Positions 49,641 through 58,598 of a stretch of DNA of 64,000 bases are shown here, piece by piece. The DNA comes from UBA3907 sp033810155 (GTDB taxonomy: Bacteria; Bacillota; Sulfobacillia; Fermentithermobacillales; Fermentithermobacillaceae): the NCBI GenBank assembly GCA_033810155.1, contig JAPXKJ010000001.1:62001-126000 (forward strand). The letters run 5' to 3'. Position 1 is the stretch's first letter; each line of letters starts with the position of its first letter. Under the pieces are notes generated by a model. That model did not search any database. It worked only from the letters and a program-made list of their open reading frames with translations, and was not told where the DNA came from. A program made the position numbers and the translations under genes.

Positions 49641-50956
49641 TGGAAATCCCGTTCTCAACGTACATAGACGCCATAGCGTCGGCTAGAAACTTTACACACT
49701 GCGGGACTGTGACAGACATCATCGGCCTTTTGATTGAGTCATCGGGCCCGAAAGCAAGGATGGGAGAGATTTGCAGACTATGGCCAAGGTCGGGATCTCC
49801 GGTCTTGGCTGAAATAGTAGGTTTCAGGGGCGGCAAGGCACTCTTGATGCCTTTTGACGACTTGGATGGAATTGCTCCAGGGTCTTTTGTCGAAGCTACC
49901 GGTACGCAGATGAAGGTCCCTGTAGGCAAGAAAATGTTAGGTAGGATCACCAACGCGTTGGGATTTCCCATGGATAACGACGTCATATGGCCGGTAGAAA
50001 CCTATTACCCTGTAATGGAGAAAGCCCCCGCCCCCCTTGAAAGAGGCCTAATTGACTCTCCGTTCTCTACGGGAATAAGGGCAATAGATGGGCTTTTGAC
50101 CATTGGAGAAGGTCAACGTATAGGCATATTCTCAGGCTCCGGTGTGGGGAAATCCACCTTAATGGGTATGATCGCTAGAAACACATCCGGAGACGTGAAT
50201 GTAATAGCCCTAATAGGGGAAAGGGGTCGCGAAGTTCGCGAGTTCATAGAAAAAGACTTAGGTAAAGAAGGCCTGAGACGATCTATTGTGGTTGTGGCCA
50301 CTTCCGACGAACCCGCACTTAAGCGAATTAAGTCCGCCTGGGTAGCAACTGCCATAGCAGAATACTTCAGAGACCAAGGATTGAACGTACTGCTAATGAT
50401 GGACTCGATCACTAGATGGTGCATGGCACAAAGAGAGGTAGGATTAGCTATTGGAGAACCTCCTACGACCAGAGGCTATACGCCGTCTGTGTTTTCCAAT
50501 CTTCCAAAACTCTTAGAAAGAGCTGGTAAAGCAAGTACCGGCAGTATAACAGGGATCTACACTGTATTGGTCGAGGGAGATGACATGGACGAGCCTATCG
50601 CCGACGCCGCTAGAGGCATTCTGGATGGCCACATAGTGCTGTCTAGAGATTTGGCCCAAATGGGTCACTACCCTTCTATCGATGTTCTTGGGTCTGTATC
50701 ACGTCTTATGCCAACTATCGTAAGCAAAGAGCATCTAGCAATTGCCCAAGAGATGAGGAGCATTTTGGCCACCTATAAGAAAGCTGAGGATCTTGTAAAC
50801 ATCGGTGCATATGTAGAAGGTTCGAACCCGGCTATAGATAGGTCTTTAGAACATATTGAAGCAATCAACGCTTTCTTGAAACAAGGCGTTGATGAGTCGG
50901 TTTCGTTTGATGACGTGATAGCGGAAATGACTGGCGCATTTAAGAACATTGGCTAG
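49637..50956 (+). CDS. fliI: Flagellum-specific ATP synthase FliI
   Basis: Export ATPase of 439 residues. Walker A is FSGSGVGKSTLMGMIA, Walker B VLLMMDSITRWC, and RAIDGLLTIGEGQRIGIF and the DPTTRGYTPS-like segment GEPPTTRGYTPSVFSNLPKL are typical of the flagellar/type III branch of F1-like ATPases. The ATG overlaps the fliH stop (ATGA). Confidence 0.97.
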   Translation: MMEIPFSTYIDAIASARNFTHCGTVTDIIGLLIESSGPKARMGEICRLWPRSGSPVLAEIVGFRGGKALLMPFDDLDGIAPGSFVEATGTQMKVPVGKKMLGRITNALGFPMDNDVIWPVETYYPVMEKAPAPLERGLIDSPFSTGIRAIDGLLTIGEGQRIGIFSGSGVGKSTLMGMIARNTSGDVNVIALIGERGREVREFIEKDLGKEGLRRSIVVVATSDEPALKRIKSAWVATAIAEYFRDQGLNVLLMMDSITRWCMAQREVGLAIGEPPTTRGYTPSVFSNLPKLLERAGKASTGSITGIYTVLVEGDDMDEPIADAARGILDGHIVLSRDLAQMGHYPSIDVLGSVSRLMPTIVSKEHLAIAQEMRSILATYKKAEDLVNIGAYVEGSNPAIDRSLEHIEAINAFLKQGVDESVSFDDVIAEMTGAFKNIG

Positions 50957-51005
50957 CCCTGTTCAAATGTCGGTCTCTATTCGATAACAAGATTGGAGAT
51001 GCTTT

Positions 51006-51461
51006 TTGAGAAAGTTTGCATTCCCTTTAGAAAAAGTGCTTGAAGTGCGAGAACTAAAGCGGCTTATTGCAGAGGAGAGACTTGGAGCCCTCCTCAATGA
51101 AATGTACGCTATTGAGCACGCCCTGGAGGTTATCGAAGAAAGAGAGACAAAGAACCGGGACGATCTACTTGCGCTTGTAAAACAAGGCTTTGACTCGTTT
51201 CAGATGAAAGCGATTTTAAATTATGGCGCAGCGCTAGACGAAGACATAAGAACAACCAAGGAACAATTGGCTAGACAAACACTTTTGGTAAGGGAGGCTC
51301 AGGAAGAAGCAATCTCGCGAACCACAGAGAAAAAAGCACTTGAACAGCTCAAAGAAAAGCATCGAAGTCAGTACATGAAAGCCTATTGGTGGGAACAGAA
51401 CAAGGAGCTGGATGAAATTGGATCTAGGTACTATCAAAGAAACGGAAAGGAGGTGACCTAA
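51006..51461 (+). CDS. fliJ: Flagellar FliJ protein
   Basis: 151 residues, nearly all alpha-helical coiled coil: FPLEKVLEVRELKRLIAEER at the N-terminus, then repeated charged heptads. FliJ acts as the central stalk and chaperone escort in the export ATPase. The TTG start follows TTGGAGATG. The call relies on the N-terminal LEKVLEVRE pattern, size and position after fliI. Confidence 0.9.
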   Translation: MRKFAFPLEKVLEVRELKRLIAEERLGALLNEMYAIEHALEVIEERETKNRDDLLALVKQGFDSFQMKAILNYGAALDEDIRTTKEQLARQTLLVREAQEEAISRTTEKKALEQLKEKHRSQYMKAYWWEQNKELDEIGSRYYQRNGKEVT

Positions 51462-51467
51462 TAGTCA

Positions 51468-52745
51468 ATGGATGCATCGTTTAGCATTAACCTCCCTATT
51501 GTGGGAGAAACTCTTGACACCGACAAGCCGGTGTGGCGATCAAGCAAAGCCGTTAGCCCCGTCGGCCTGGATTTTGCAAGTATAGTAATGCTGCTTTGTG
51601 CCGAGATGGGTATGCCAGCTGAAAACGCGCAACCAGTAATGGTCGAAGATGCTGAAAACCAAACCAATCTATTTCTATCCGGAATAGAACCTTCAATACA
51701 GTGCAATGTCAGCGAATATACTGCTTTGAATCAAGTTAGATATCCAATGAGTCCTTCTTTCGCGGAGGTGAGCCTGCCATTTTCCGGAGCTACCGACATG
51801 ATAGAAGAGCCCGTCGCTTCTAACTCAGAAATATATCTGGAACCTGAGACCGCATCTTCGTCTTTGCCATTTCAGGAAATGATCGGTGCGGAGACAGTGG
51901 AGAACATCGCTGTATTGCACGAAGAAGTGATAAACCCAGCGTATGAGGATTCATCGAACCAGAAGTCTTCAATTCCGAAAGTGCAGTTTCGTTCTGCGTT
52001 GGCTCTCGGCGAAAACGCACAGAACCATGCCGTGGAAACACAAGCGTCGCAAAAGAGTCACGCCGTGACTGAACAAGATCACGTGTCCCAAGCGGAAACA
52101 AACACCCCAACAAGAGATGGCGCGATTGACCTCACCGGGACCTCTTTCGAAACCAGAATCCATGAGGAGCCCAACAATTTGCTGAGAGAAGGTGACGATG
52201 AAAAGGCAAGCACGCCCGCGTCCGATGCTGCGCGGGGTAGGAACATGGTCTTTGAGTTGAACGACCATCTTCTAGAGCCTACCAAACAAGCGGATCACAG
52301 ATCGGATGCGATTCACCGATCACTGCCCACGGGTTTTGAGAAACTGGCTGAATTCTTGGCGGAAAAAGCTAACAGCCGCTTGCCCACAAGCGTAGAACTT
52401 CGCCTGAACCCGCCAAGCCTCGGCAAAATGACTGTCTGGCTTTCGGCAAAGGGTGACGAAATAGTGGTGAAATTCGTCACATCTTCTTACGATGCGCAAC
52501 AGGCCCTCATGAAGTCTCATGATCAGTTGGCGCAGACTCTATCTGAAAAAGGGCTATCTCTAGCCGGTTTCTTTGCAGATCTAGGGACGACGAATGGGCA
52601 GAGACACCATAGTAAGTCCTTTGACGATGTTATAAAGAACCATCGCACAGGTCCGACACGGCTATCGCTCGATCCAAACATTGATGAGACCGAGATAGCG
52701 GATCATTTGTCTGAGGGTTACAGAGTATTTGACTATCGTGTGTAA
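51468..52745 (+). CDS. fliK: Flagellar hook-length control protein FliK
   Basis: 425 residues. The first 270 or so are low in conservation, hydrophilic and disordered-looking, as expected for the molecular ruler part. The C-terminal hook-length domain is clear: SVELRLNPPSLGKMTVWLSA followed by a DEIVVKFVTSSYDAQQALMK helix region. It switches export specificity when the hook is complete. The ATG follows AAGGAGGTGA. Confidence 0.93.
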   Translation: MDASFSINLPIVGETLDTDKPVWRSSKAVSPVGLDFASIVMLLCAEMGMPAENAQPVMVEDAENQTNLFLSGIEPSIQCNVSEYTALNQVRYPMSPSFAEVSLPFSGATDMIEEPVASNSEIYLEPETASSSLPFQEMIGAETVENIAVLHEEVINPAYEDSSNQKSSIPKVQFRSALALGENAQNHAVETQASQKSHAVTEQDHVSQAETNTPTRDGAIDLTGTSFETRIHEEPNNLLREGDDEKASTPASDAARGRNMVFELNDHLLEPTKQADHRSDAIHRSLPTGFEKLAEFLAEKANSRLPTSVELRLNPPSLGKMTVWLSAKGDEIVVKFVTSSYDAQQALMKSHDQLAQTLSEKGLSLAGFFADLGTTNGQRHHSKSFDDVIKNHRTGPTRLSLDPNIDETEIADHLSEGYRVFDYRV

Positions 52746-52760
52746 AAGGAGGCGACAAAC

Positions 52761-53210
52761 GTGGATTTAACAGTTCAGAAAGTCCAGACAGCGTCGAGTC
52801 AGACTTTTGGCAGCTCAAATACAGCCGAAGGCCTTCAGGATCAGTTTATGCAGATCCTGCTTACTCAGCTGAAATATCAAGATCCCATGGCTCCTATGGA
52901 AGAGAAAGATTTTTTCGCTCAAATGGCTCAGTTTACCACGGCCACACAAGTACAGGATCTTAACGACAAGGTATCGGTTCTATGCAACGTGATCTTCGAA
53001 AGCGAGTACTCAAAGGCATTCCTTGGCGCTTCCAACCTTATTGGAAAGGAGTTCCAGGCAGCAGTCGAAGACGGGTATGTTTCAGGATCGATAGAAGGCG
53101 TCGGGTTCGTAGAGGGAAAGCTTGTAGTTAAAAGCGAGGATAGATTAATTCCATTTGAGAACCTTGTTTGGATTGGGGGGACCAATCATGGATCTGAAGA
53201 TACAAAATAG
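52761..53210 (+). CDS. flgD: Flagellar hook capping protein FlgD
   Basis: 149 residues. The N-terminal FlgD signature DQFMQILLTQLKYQDPMAPM with EEKDFFAQMAQFTTATQVQD is present. It is shorter than E. coli FlgD and matches the short Bacillota form, ending after a partial hook-cap domain. The GTG start follows AAAAGGAGGCGA. It overlaps the next gene by 23 nt. Confidence 0.95.
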   Translation: MDLTVQKVQTASSQTFGSSNTAEGLQDQFMQILLTQLKYQDPMAPMEEKDFFAQMAQFTTATQVQDLNDKVSVLCNVIFESEYSKAFLGASNLIGKEFQAAVEDGYVSGSIEGVGFVEGKLVVKSEDRLIPFENLVWIGGTNHGSEDTK

Positions 53211-53592
53211 TGGCGATTTGCGAGCATCCAATGTTAGCCGAGTGCCAGAGCGACGCGAAAGCAAGAGACCGGATCTAGTATCTCAGGAAACCCGTTCTTT
53301 TGCCGAAACTTTACGCAAAGCACAAAACGGGTTAGGGGTTAGACTCTCAAGGCATGCAGAAGATAGGCTGAACCAATGGGGACAAGCCGCCAAAGAAGAA
53401 TGCTTAGGAGAATTATCATATGCCATGGATATCGCTCAAGCGAAAGGAGCGAGGTCTACTTTGGTCATTTCACAAGGAGCAGCTTTTCTTGTGGCTCCTC
53501 AGAGTAGGACGGTAATAACAGTGGTTCCGGAAGACAGAATGACGGAGAACTTGTTCACTTCCATAGACAGTGCGGTTTTGATGAGCAAATAA
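53188..53592 (+). CDS. Small flagellar operon protein (TIGR02530-like)
   Basis: About 134 residues. The C-terminal 100 residues match the conserved flagellar-operon family found between flgD and flgE in Bacillota: VRLSRHAEDRLNQWGQAAKE, then AMDIAQAKGARSTLVISQGA, and ENLFTSIDSAVLM at the end. Its exact role is not established; it may assist hook assembly. ATG 53188 is chosen because GGGGGGACC lies just upstream. Confidence 0.85.
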   Translation: MDLKIQNSGDLRASNVSRVPERRESKRPDLVSQETRSFAETLRKAQNGLGVRLSRHAEDRLNQWGQAAKEECLGELSYAMDIAQAKGARSTLVISQGAAFLVAPQSRTVITVVPEDRMTENLFTSIDSAVLMSK

Positions 53593-53599
53593 GCATATC

Positions 53600-53662
53600 G
53601 TTCGGGGCCGGACCCTTTCAGGGAGGCCGCGCGCTTCGGACCGACGGAAGAAGCGCCCGAAC
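53600..53662 (+). ncRNA. Candidate three-way-junction RNA in the flgE leader
   Basis: The spacer folds by eye into a compact junction with perfect helices: P1 GTTCGG/CCGAAC (53600-53605 with 53657-53662); P2 GGCC...GGCC with inner CCCT/AGGG (53606-53628); P3 GCGCTTC/GAAGCGC (53631-53637 with 53650-53656). Helices stack with no unpaired bases at two junction strands and 2 nt (GC) at the third. It ends 28 nt before the flgE start. It is GC-rich compared with its surroundings and is not a T-run terminator. I do not recognise the class. Confidence 0.6.
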
Positions 53663-53690
53663 CCATGAAAAGAAAAGGGGTGCAATAAAC

Positions 53691-54932
53691 ATGATGCGTT
53701 CACTGTTCAGCGCTGTGTCTGGGTTGAGGACACACCAGACCCGCATGGACGTAATTGGAAACAACATAGCTAACGTAAACACACCAGGATATAAGTCGAG
53801 TAGAGCAACTTTCCAGGAAGTGTTTAGCCAAACTCTACAAGGGGCGGGTTCTCCTTCTGGTACGTCGACTACTGAACGAGGCGGAACCAACCCGATGCAG
53901 GTAGGTTTGGGTGTAGATGTGGCTAGTATAGATACTATTCAGACACCGGGAAATCTTCAGCCAACTGGCAGATCGACAGACTTAGCAATAGAAGGCAACG
54001 GTTTCTTTGTGGTTCTCGATGGTGAGACAAAAGCGTATTCGCGAGTAGGGATCTTCTCTACCGACGGCGACGGGATCCTTGTGGACTACGAGGGGAGAAA
54101 GGTGTTGGGATGGGTTGCAGACTCCTCTGGAGTTCTCCCAACTGATCGCACAGGAGATAATCTGACACCTCTATCAATACAGATAGGTTCAAACATGCCA
54201 GCCAAGGCAACAAAGAATGTGCAATGGATCAAGAATCTTGATGCTAACAGCGACGTAGGTGCAACTAAGCAGTCGGCGGTAACTGTGTATGACTCTCTCG
54301 GGAGTACCCATACCATTCTTATGAAATTCGAAAAGACAGCAACCACCAACGAATGGTCATGGACTGCGACCTACGAAAACAACCAGATCGGAAATGGGGT
54401 CGTTAAATTTAATGCGGATGGAACGTTAAATTCGCCAACTGGTGGTGCTACGCTTACCTTAAATCCAACAGGAGGCGCTTCTCAAGGTCAGGCTATAACA
54501 ATGGATTTTTCAAACCTGACCCAAGTGGCAGGTCCTACTACGGTGGAGTCGGGAGCAGTAGATGGCTGGCCCACGGGCACTTTGGAGTCGTTTAGTTTTG
54601 ACTCAAGCGGAGTGGTTTCCGGGTTTTATTCTAACGGAAAAAACCTAGTCTTGGGACAAATCGCTTTGGCGAACTTTAGAAATCCATCGGGGCTTATCAA
54701 ACTGGGCAACAGCCTTTTCTTAGAATCAAACAACTCAGGACGCGTGGAGATAGGTCCTGCGGGCACGTCAGGGAGAGGTACCGTAGCTCCCGCGGCCTTG
54801 GAGATGTCCAACGTAGATCTGGCAGAGGAATTCACTCAAATGATCATTACCCAGAGGGGATTTCAGGCAAACTCACGAGTAATTACAGTATCGGACGAGC
54901 TTTTACAAGAATTGGTCAATCTTAAGAGGTAA
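53691..54932 (+). CDS. flgE: Flagellar hook protein FlgE
   Basis: 413 residues. The N-terminal rod/hook signature MRSLFSAVSGLRTHQTRMDV with IGNNIANVNTPGYKSSRATF, the middle FlgE domain (SAVTVYDSLGSTHTILMKFE) and the C-terminal block EEFTQMIITQRGFQANSRVI are present. It builds the universal joint. The ATG (53691, or 53694 three bases on) follows AAAAGGGG. It is preceded by a structured 98-bp spacer, the largest gap within the operon after the riboswitch leader. Confidence 0.97.
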   Translation: MMRSLFSAVSGLRTHQTRMDVIGNNIANVNTPGYKSSRATFQEVFSQTLQGAGSPSGTSTTERGGTNPMQVGLGVDVASIDTIQTPGNLQPTGRSTDLAIEGNGFFVVLDGETKAYSRVGIFSTDGDGILVDYEGRKVLGWVADSSGVLPTDRTGDNLTPLSIQIGSNMPAKATKNVQWIKNLDANSDVGATKQSAVTVYDSLGSTHTILMKFEKTATTNEWSWTATYENNQIGNGVVKFNADGTLNSPTGGATLTLNPTGGASQGQAITMDFSNLTQVAGPTTVESGAVDGWPTGTLESFSFDSSGVVSGFYSNGKNLVLGQIALANFRNPSGLIKLGNSLFLESNNSGRVEIGPAGTSGRGTVAPAALEMSNVDLAEEFTQMIITQRGFQANSRVITVSDELLQELVNLKR

Positions 54933-54959
54933 CTGAATCTAGGCACGAGGTGAAAATAA

Positions 54960-55772
54960 ATGGATAGGGCGTCTGTTATCGGCTTGGTATCGGGTATCGT
55001 CATTCTTGTCTTGGCGATAATGTCAGGCGGTAGCATCGGGAGTTTCTGGGATCCAGCATCGATACTCATAACAATAGGAGGGACTTTCACTGCTACTTTG
55101 ATGAGCTATCACCTTAGCACTTTTCTTGAAGTGATAAAGATCGCCAAGAACGCTTTCACAGAAAAAGAAGAGGACCTACCTGGGACCATCAACACCATTG
55201 TAGAATTTGCAGACAAAGCGCGCAGAGAAGGTCTGTTGGCTCTCGATGAAGATGCAGACGCCCTGGAGGATCCTTTCCTCCAAAAAGGAATAAGGCTTGT
55301 AGTTGACGGAACAACTCCGGAACTTGTACGCAATATTTTGGAAACTGAGCTAGTGTTCATTACACAACGGCACAAGTTAGGGCAGAGCGTATTCGAAACG
55401 ATGGCCGTCTTTGCCCCTGCTTTTGGTATGCTTGGAACGCTGATAGGTCTCATACAGATGTTAGTGAACCTCGATAGTCCGGACGCCATAGGCCCCGGAA
55501 TGGCAACCGCACTGGTAACTACCTTTTACGGGTCACTCATTGCAAACGTAGTCTGTCTGCCAATAGCTAACAAGCTAAAAAACAAAAGCACCAACGAGGT
55601 TTACGTAAAAGAAGCGATTATAGAAGGCGTCTTGTCAATTCAGTCTGGGGATAACCCTAGAATAGTCCAAGAGAAACTTAAGTCTTTCCTGCCTCCCAAA
55701 GATAGATTAGAGATTTCAATGCCTTCAAAAACGAGGGAGGTGAGCGGGCGTGAAACCTTGGATGCAAGATGA
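54960..55772 (+). CDS. motA: Flagellar motor stator protein MotA
   Basis: 270 residues with four membrane segments, two near the N-terminus (ASVIGLVSGIVILVLAIMSG) and two at about 155-210, around a large cytoplasmic loop that contacts FliG (charged EKEEDLPGTINTIVEFADKA, FGMLGTLIGLIQML). Conducts ions with MotB. The ATG follows GAGGTGAAA. In many Clostridia flbD precedes motA; here only 27 bp separate flgE and motA, so flbD is absent. Confidence 0.96.
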   Translation: MDRASVIGLVSGIVILVLAIMSGGSIGSFWDPASILITIGGTFTATLMSYHLSTFLEVIKIAKNAFTEKEEDLPGTINTIVEFADKARREGLLALDEDADALEDPFLQKGIRLVVDGTTPELVRNILETELVFITQRHKLGQSVFETMAVFAPAFGMLGTLIGLIQMLVNLDSPDAIGPGMATALVTTFYGSLIANVVCLPIANKLKNKSTNEVYVKEAIIEGVLSIQSGDNPRIVQEKLKSFLPPKDRLEISMPSKTREVSGRETLDAR

Positions 55773-56493
55773 AGATCCTCCGCCTCAGGCACCATGGCTG
55801 AACACATATGCGGACATGGTTACGCTTCTTCTGTGCTTCTTTGTGCTGCTTTTTTCTATGTCCGTGGTTAACGTTAAGAAATTTGAAGCTGTGATGTCTT
55901 CTCTGCAGGGAGCGCTTGGTATATTGGAAGGTGCACCGGTGCCGACTCCTAACGGCAGTCCTACTGAGATGTTTGATCCTGGCGATCTAGTGGCGCAGCT
56001 GCTAGCGAAGGAAATGGCAGAAATGGCGAAACTGCAAGAAGTCATCGAGAAGGAACTCAAAGAGTCCGGTCTTTCTGACAAAGTCGGAGTTAGTCTCGAA
56101 GAACGTGGAGTTGTATTGAGATTTGCAGACACAGTGCTCTTTGATGTAGGGCAGGACATCCTTAGGCCCGAATCTGCTGAGGCACTTCAAAAGATAGGTG
56201 ACATCATAAAGGACCTGGATAATCCCATACGCGTAGAGGGACACACAGACAACTGGCCGATTAACACCCCGAGGTTTCCTTCAAACTGGGAGTTATCAAC
56301 AGCACGTGCCACACGAGTGGTAAGGTTTTTGATAGAAGAGGCAGGCGTAGAGCCAAGACAGCTGCAAGCCGCAGGGTACGGCGAATACTACCCGCTCGAA
56401 TCGAATGAAACTGTAGAGGGCAGGCAAAAGAATCGCAGAGTGGACATAGTTATTCTCAGGCCATCCCTTTCCTCGGCTGAGCCGAATAGGTGA
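55750..56493 (+). CDS. motB: Flagellar motor stator protein MotB
   Basis: 247 residues: a single N-terminal membrane helix with the ion-binding Asp in TYADMVTLLLCFFVLLFSMS, a plug/linker, and a C-terminal OmpA-like peptidoglycan-binding domain (ADTVLFDVGQDILRPESAEA, VEGHTDNWPIN, SNWELSTARATRVVRFLIEE). The GTG start overlaps the motA end by 23 nt and follows GGGAGGTGA. The local sequence alone does not establish proton versus sodium coupling. Confidence 0.96.
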   Translation: MKPWMQDEDPPPQAPWLNTYADMVTLLLCFFVLLFSMSVVNVKKFEAVMSSLQGALGILEGAPVPTPNGSPTEMFDPGDLVAQLLAKEMAEMAKLQEVIEKELKESGLSDKVGVSLEERGVVLRFADTVLFDVGQDILRPESAEALQKIGDIIKDLDNPIRVEGHTDNWPINTPRFPSNWELSTARATRVVRFLIEEAGVEPRQLQAAGYGEYYPLESNETVEGRQKNRRVDIVILRPSLSSAEPNR

Positions 56494-56523
56494 ATAGAAC
56501 TAAATGGATAGAGGTGAACTAGA

Positions 56524-56961
56524 TTGAAGAGCAAAAAGCCGATTATCATCATAGCCGTAGTCTTGGTAGTTGGTCTATCCGTAGGCTATTTTGTGGCGGC
56601 GAAAGCATGGGGATTTCCTTTGTTTGGCGCAACAAAAGACTCTGGTGACCCAAAGTCCGAAAACGTCAAAACTGTAACCTACAACCTGGGTCAGTTTATA
56701 ACGAATCTTCTGGATCCCGGAAAGTATATCAGGGTAACCATTGAAATCGAGATGATGGATGGCAAGGAGAGTCAGGAACTGCTGTCAAAAATTCCTGAAG
56801 TTAAAACAGACATATATGCCCTTTTGAGGTCAAAAACTTACGAGGAACTCATAGGCGAGACTGGGTTAAGAGACCTCCAGGTTGATGTCCTTGAGAGGAT
56901 TGAAGAGAGATGTCCTGGCATAGTAAAAAACGTGTACTTTTCGGAATTCATAATCCAGTGA
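56524..56961 (+). CDS. fliL: Flagellar basal body-associated protein FliL
   Basis: 145 residues: an N-terminal membrane helix (PIIIIAVVLVVGLSVGYFVA) and the periplasmic-side FliL domain (NLGQFITNLLDPGKYIRVTI-EIEM, then RSKTYEELIGETGLRDLQVD). It stabilises the stator around the motor. The TTG start follows AGGTGAAC. Confidence 0.95.
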   Translation: MKSKKPIIIIAVVLVVGLSVGYFVAAKAWGFPLFGATKDSGDPKSENVKTVTYNLGQFITNLLDPGKYIRVTIEIEMMDGKESQELLSKIPEVKTDIYALLRSKTYEELIGETGLRDLQVDVLERIEERCPGIVKNVYFSEFIIQ

Positions 56962-56984
56962 GCGGTTGAAGGGAGTGAGATAGT

Positions 56985-57962
56985 TTGGCATTGACGCAAA
57001 AAGAGATCGAGGACCTGATTAACTCGATGATGGTTACAGGTGCAGAGCAACAAGAACCTCAAGTTGCCAAACCAAGATTGCGCGTCTATGACTTCAAACG
57101 CCCCGACAAGTTCTCCAAAGACCATTTGCGCGGGGTCCAGATGTTGTTCGACAATTTGTGCAGATTCGTTACCTCGTATTTTTCCGGTTTCTTTAGGATG
57201 ACGGTGCACTCAAATGTCGAATCGGTAGACCAGATAACCTACGAAGAGTTCGCAAATAGCTTGCCCAATCCATGCGTCGTTGCAGTGGTCGAGTGGGATT
57301 CTCTTGCGTCAAATATGCTAGTTAGTTTCAGCCCGCAAATCGCGATCCCAATGGTAGATAGACTGTGCGGTGGTCCAGGCGATTCGCTTTCTCTCTCGAG
57401 GGTTTTGACAGATATTGAGTCAGCTGTGTTGATGCGAGTAGCTGAGACCATGACAGACATGCTTTCCGTCACGTTGCGCGAATTCAAGGTTGAAGAACAC
57501 AACCTCAAAGTGTCTTCAATCGAACTGAACCCGTTGTTCATCCAACAAGCTATGGCGCCTAACGACGTGATTTTGTCTGTGATTCTGAGGATGAAATTTG
57601 GGGCTCAGTCCGGTACTATTGAGTTCTGCCTACCATATGTGCTCTTGGAACCTATCCTACCAACTCTTTCAGCACATCGCTGGTTCTCCAGAAGAAACGA
57701 TGGAGACACGTCGCAGGATAGTGGCGATGCCATTGATGCAATCAAACACATCGAAATACCAATCTCCTGTACTCTCGGAGAATCCACCCTTACAATGAAA
57801 GACATTCTTTCATTGAAACCCGGTGACGTAATTGAACTTAACACCAGGACGAAGGATCCTGCGGTAATTAACATTCTAGACAAACCAAAGTTCAAAGCTG
57901 AGATTGGACGGATTGGATCGAGACTTGCAGCTCGAATAGTTTCAAGAGCCGAGGACGCCTGA
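56985..57962 (+). CDS. fliM: Flagellar motor switch protein FliM
   Basis: 325 residues. The N-terminal CheY-P binding peptide is recognisable though divergent (LTQKEIEDLINSM); the CheC-like middle domain includes LRGVQMLFDNLCRFVTSYFS, and the SpoA/FliN-type C-terminal domain follows (TLTMKDILSLKPGDVIELNT). The TTG start follows AGGGAGTGAG. Part of the C-ring switch with FliG and FliN. Confidence 0.96.
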   Translation: MALTQKEIEDLINSMMVTGAEQQEPQVAKPRLRVYDFKRPDKFSKDHLRGVQMLFDNLCRFVTSYFSGFFRMTVHSNVESVDQITYEEFANSLPNPCVVAVVEWDSLASNMLVSFSPQIAIPMVDRLCGGPGDSLSLSRVLTDIESAVLMRVAETMTDMLSVTLREFKVEEHNLKVSSIELNPLFIQQAMAPNDVILSVILRMKFGAQSGTIEFCLPYVLLEPILPTLSAHRWFSRRNDGDTSQDSGDAIDAIKHIEIPISCTLGESTLTMKDILSLKPGDVIELNTRTKDPAVINILDKPKFKAEIGRIGSRLAARIVSRAEDA

Positions 57963-57978
57963 AGGGAGTTGATAATTC

Positions 57979-58506
57979 ATGAAGGACGGAAGCCTTAGCC
58001 AAAGCGAAATAGAGGCTCTGTTACGAGAAGTAGAGGAATCCGAAAGTACAATCACCGATGTTACGCAACAACCAAATTTGGAAGCATCACGCGATGTGGA
58101 AGTTGACTATTCGAAAGAAAAGGCAGCTGCTGAAAAACAGGCAGAAAGCACAGATGATACAATAGGTGCATACAGTCCTAGGAACCAGAAAATGGTTTCG
58201 GTCAAACCTGCGAGGTTTGAAGAATTGGAACCCAAATCTGCACCCGGGAGACTGGTCTCCGACATCGACCTTCTGATGGACATACCTTTAGCAATATCTG
58301 TGGAATTGGGAAAGGCAAAGTGCTATGTAAAAGACCTTTTAAACCTAACAATCGGTTCCATAGTTGAACTAGACAAGCTCGCCGGCGACCCTGTTGACAT
58401 CTTGGTGAACGGGAAATTGTTTGCTAAAGGGGAGGTAGTTGTCATAGATGAGAATTTCGGAGTTAGGATTCAAGAGATAGTGAACAAAGACCAAACCATC
58501 ACCTGA
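57979..58506 (+). CDS. fliN: Flagellar motor switch protein FliN, with FliM-type N-terminal peptide
   Basis: 175 residues. The C-terminal 85 residues are the SpoA domain of FliN (LGKAKCYVKDLLNLTIGSIV, ELDKLAGDPVDILVNGKLFA-KGEVVVIDENFGVRI). The N-terminus SLSQSEIEALLREVEE matches the CheY-P binding motif more usual in FliM or FliY, and is joined by a 60-residue charged linker. The CheC domain of a full FliY is missing. The ATG follows GAAGGGAG. Confidence 0.93.
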   Translation: MKDGSLSQSEIEALLREVEESESTITDVTQQPNLEASRDVEVDYSKEKAAAEKQAESTDDTIGAYSPRNQKMVSVKPARFEELEPKSAPGRLVSDIDLLMDIPLAISVELGKAKCYVKDLLNLTIGSIVELDKLAGDPVDILVNGKLFAKGEVVVIDENFGVRIQEIVNKDQTIT

Positions 58507-58598
58507 GATGGTAAGTAACTCATAGCCATTCTTAACCCAGGCGGTTTTTGTTAGATAGAGAAAAAAGGGGGGATCCGCCGGGGGGTTCCGGCATACAT

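Noticed and set aside
53600..53662. Guanidine-II (mini-ykkC) or hammerhead RNA in the flgE leader
   Set aside because: One loop contains ACGG but the other hairpin loop is TTC, and the hammerhead core strings are missing; the three-way junction fits neither.
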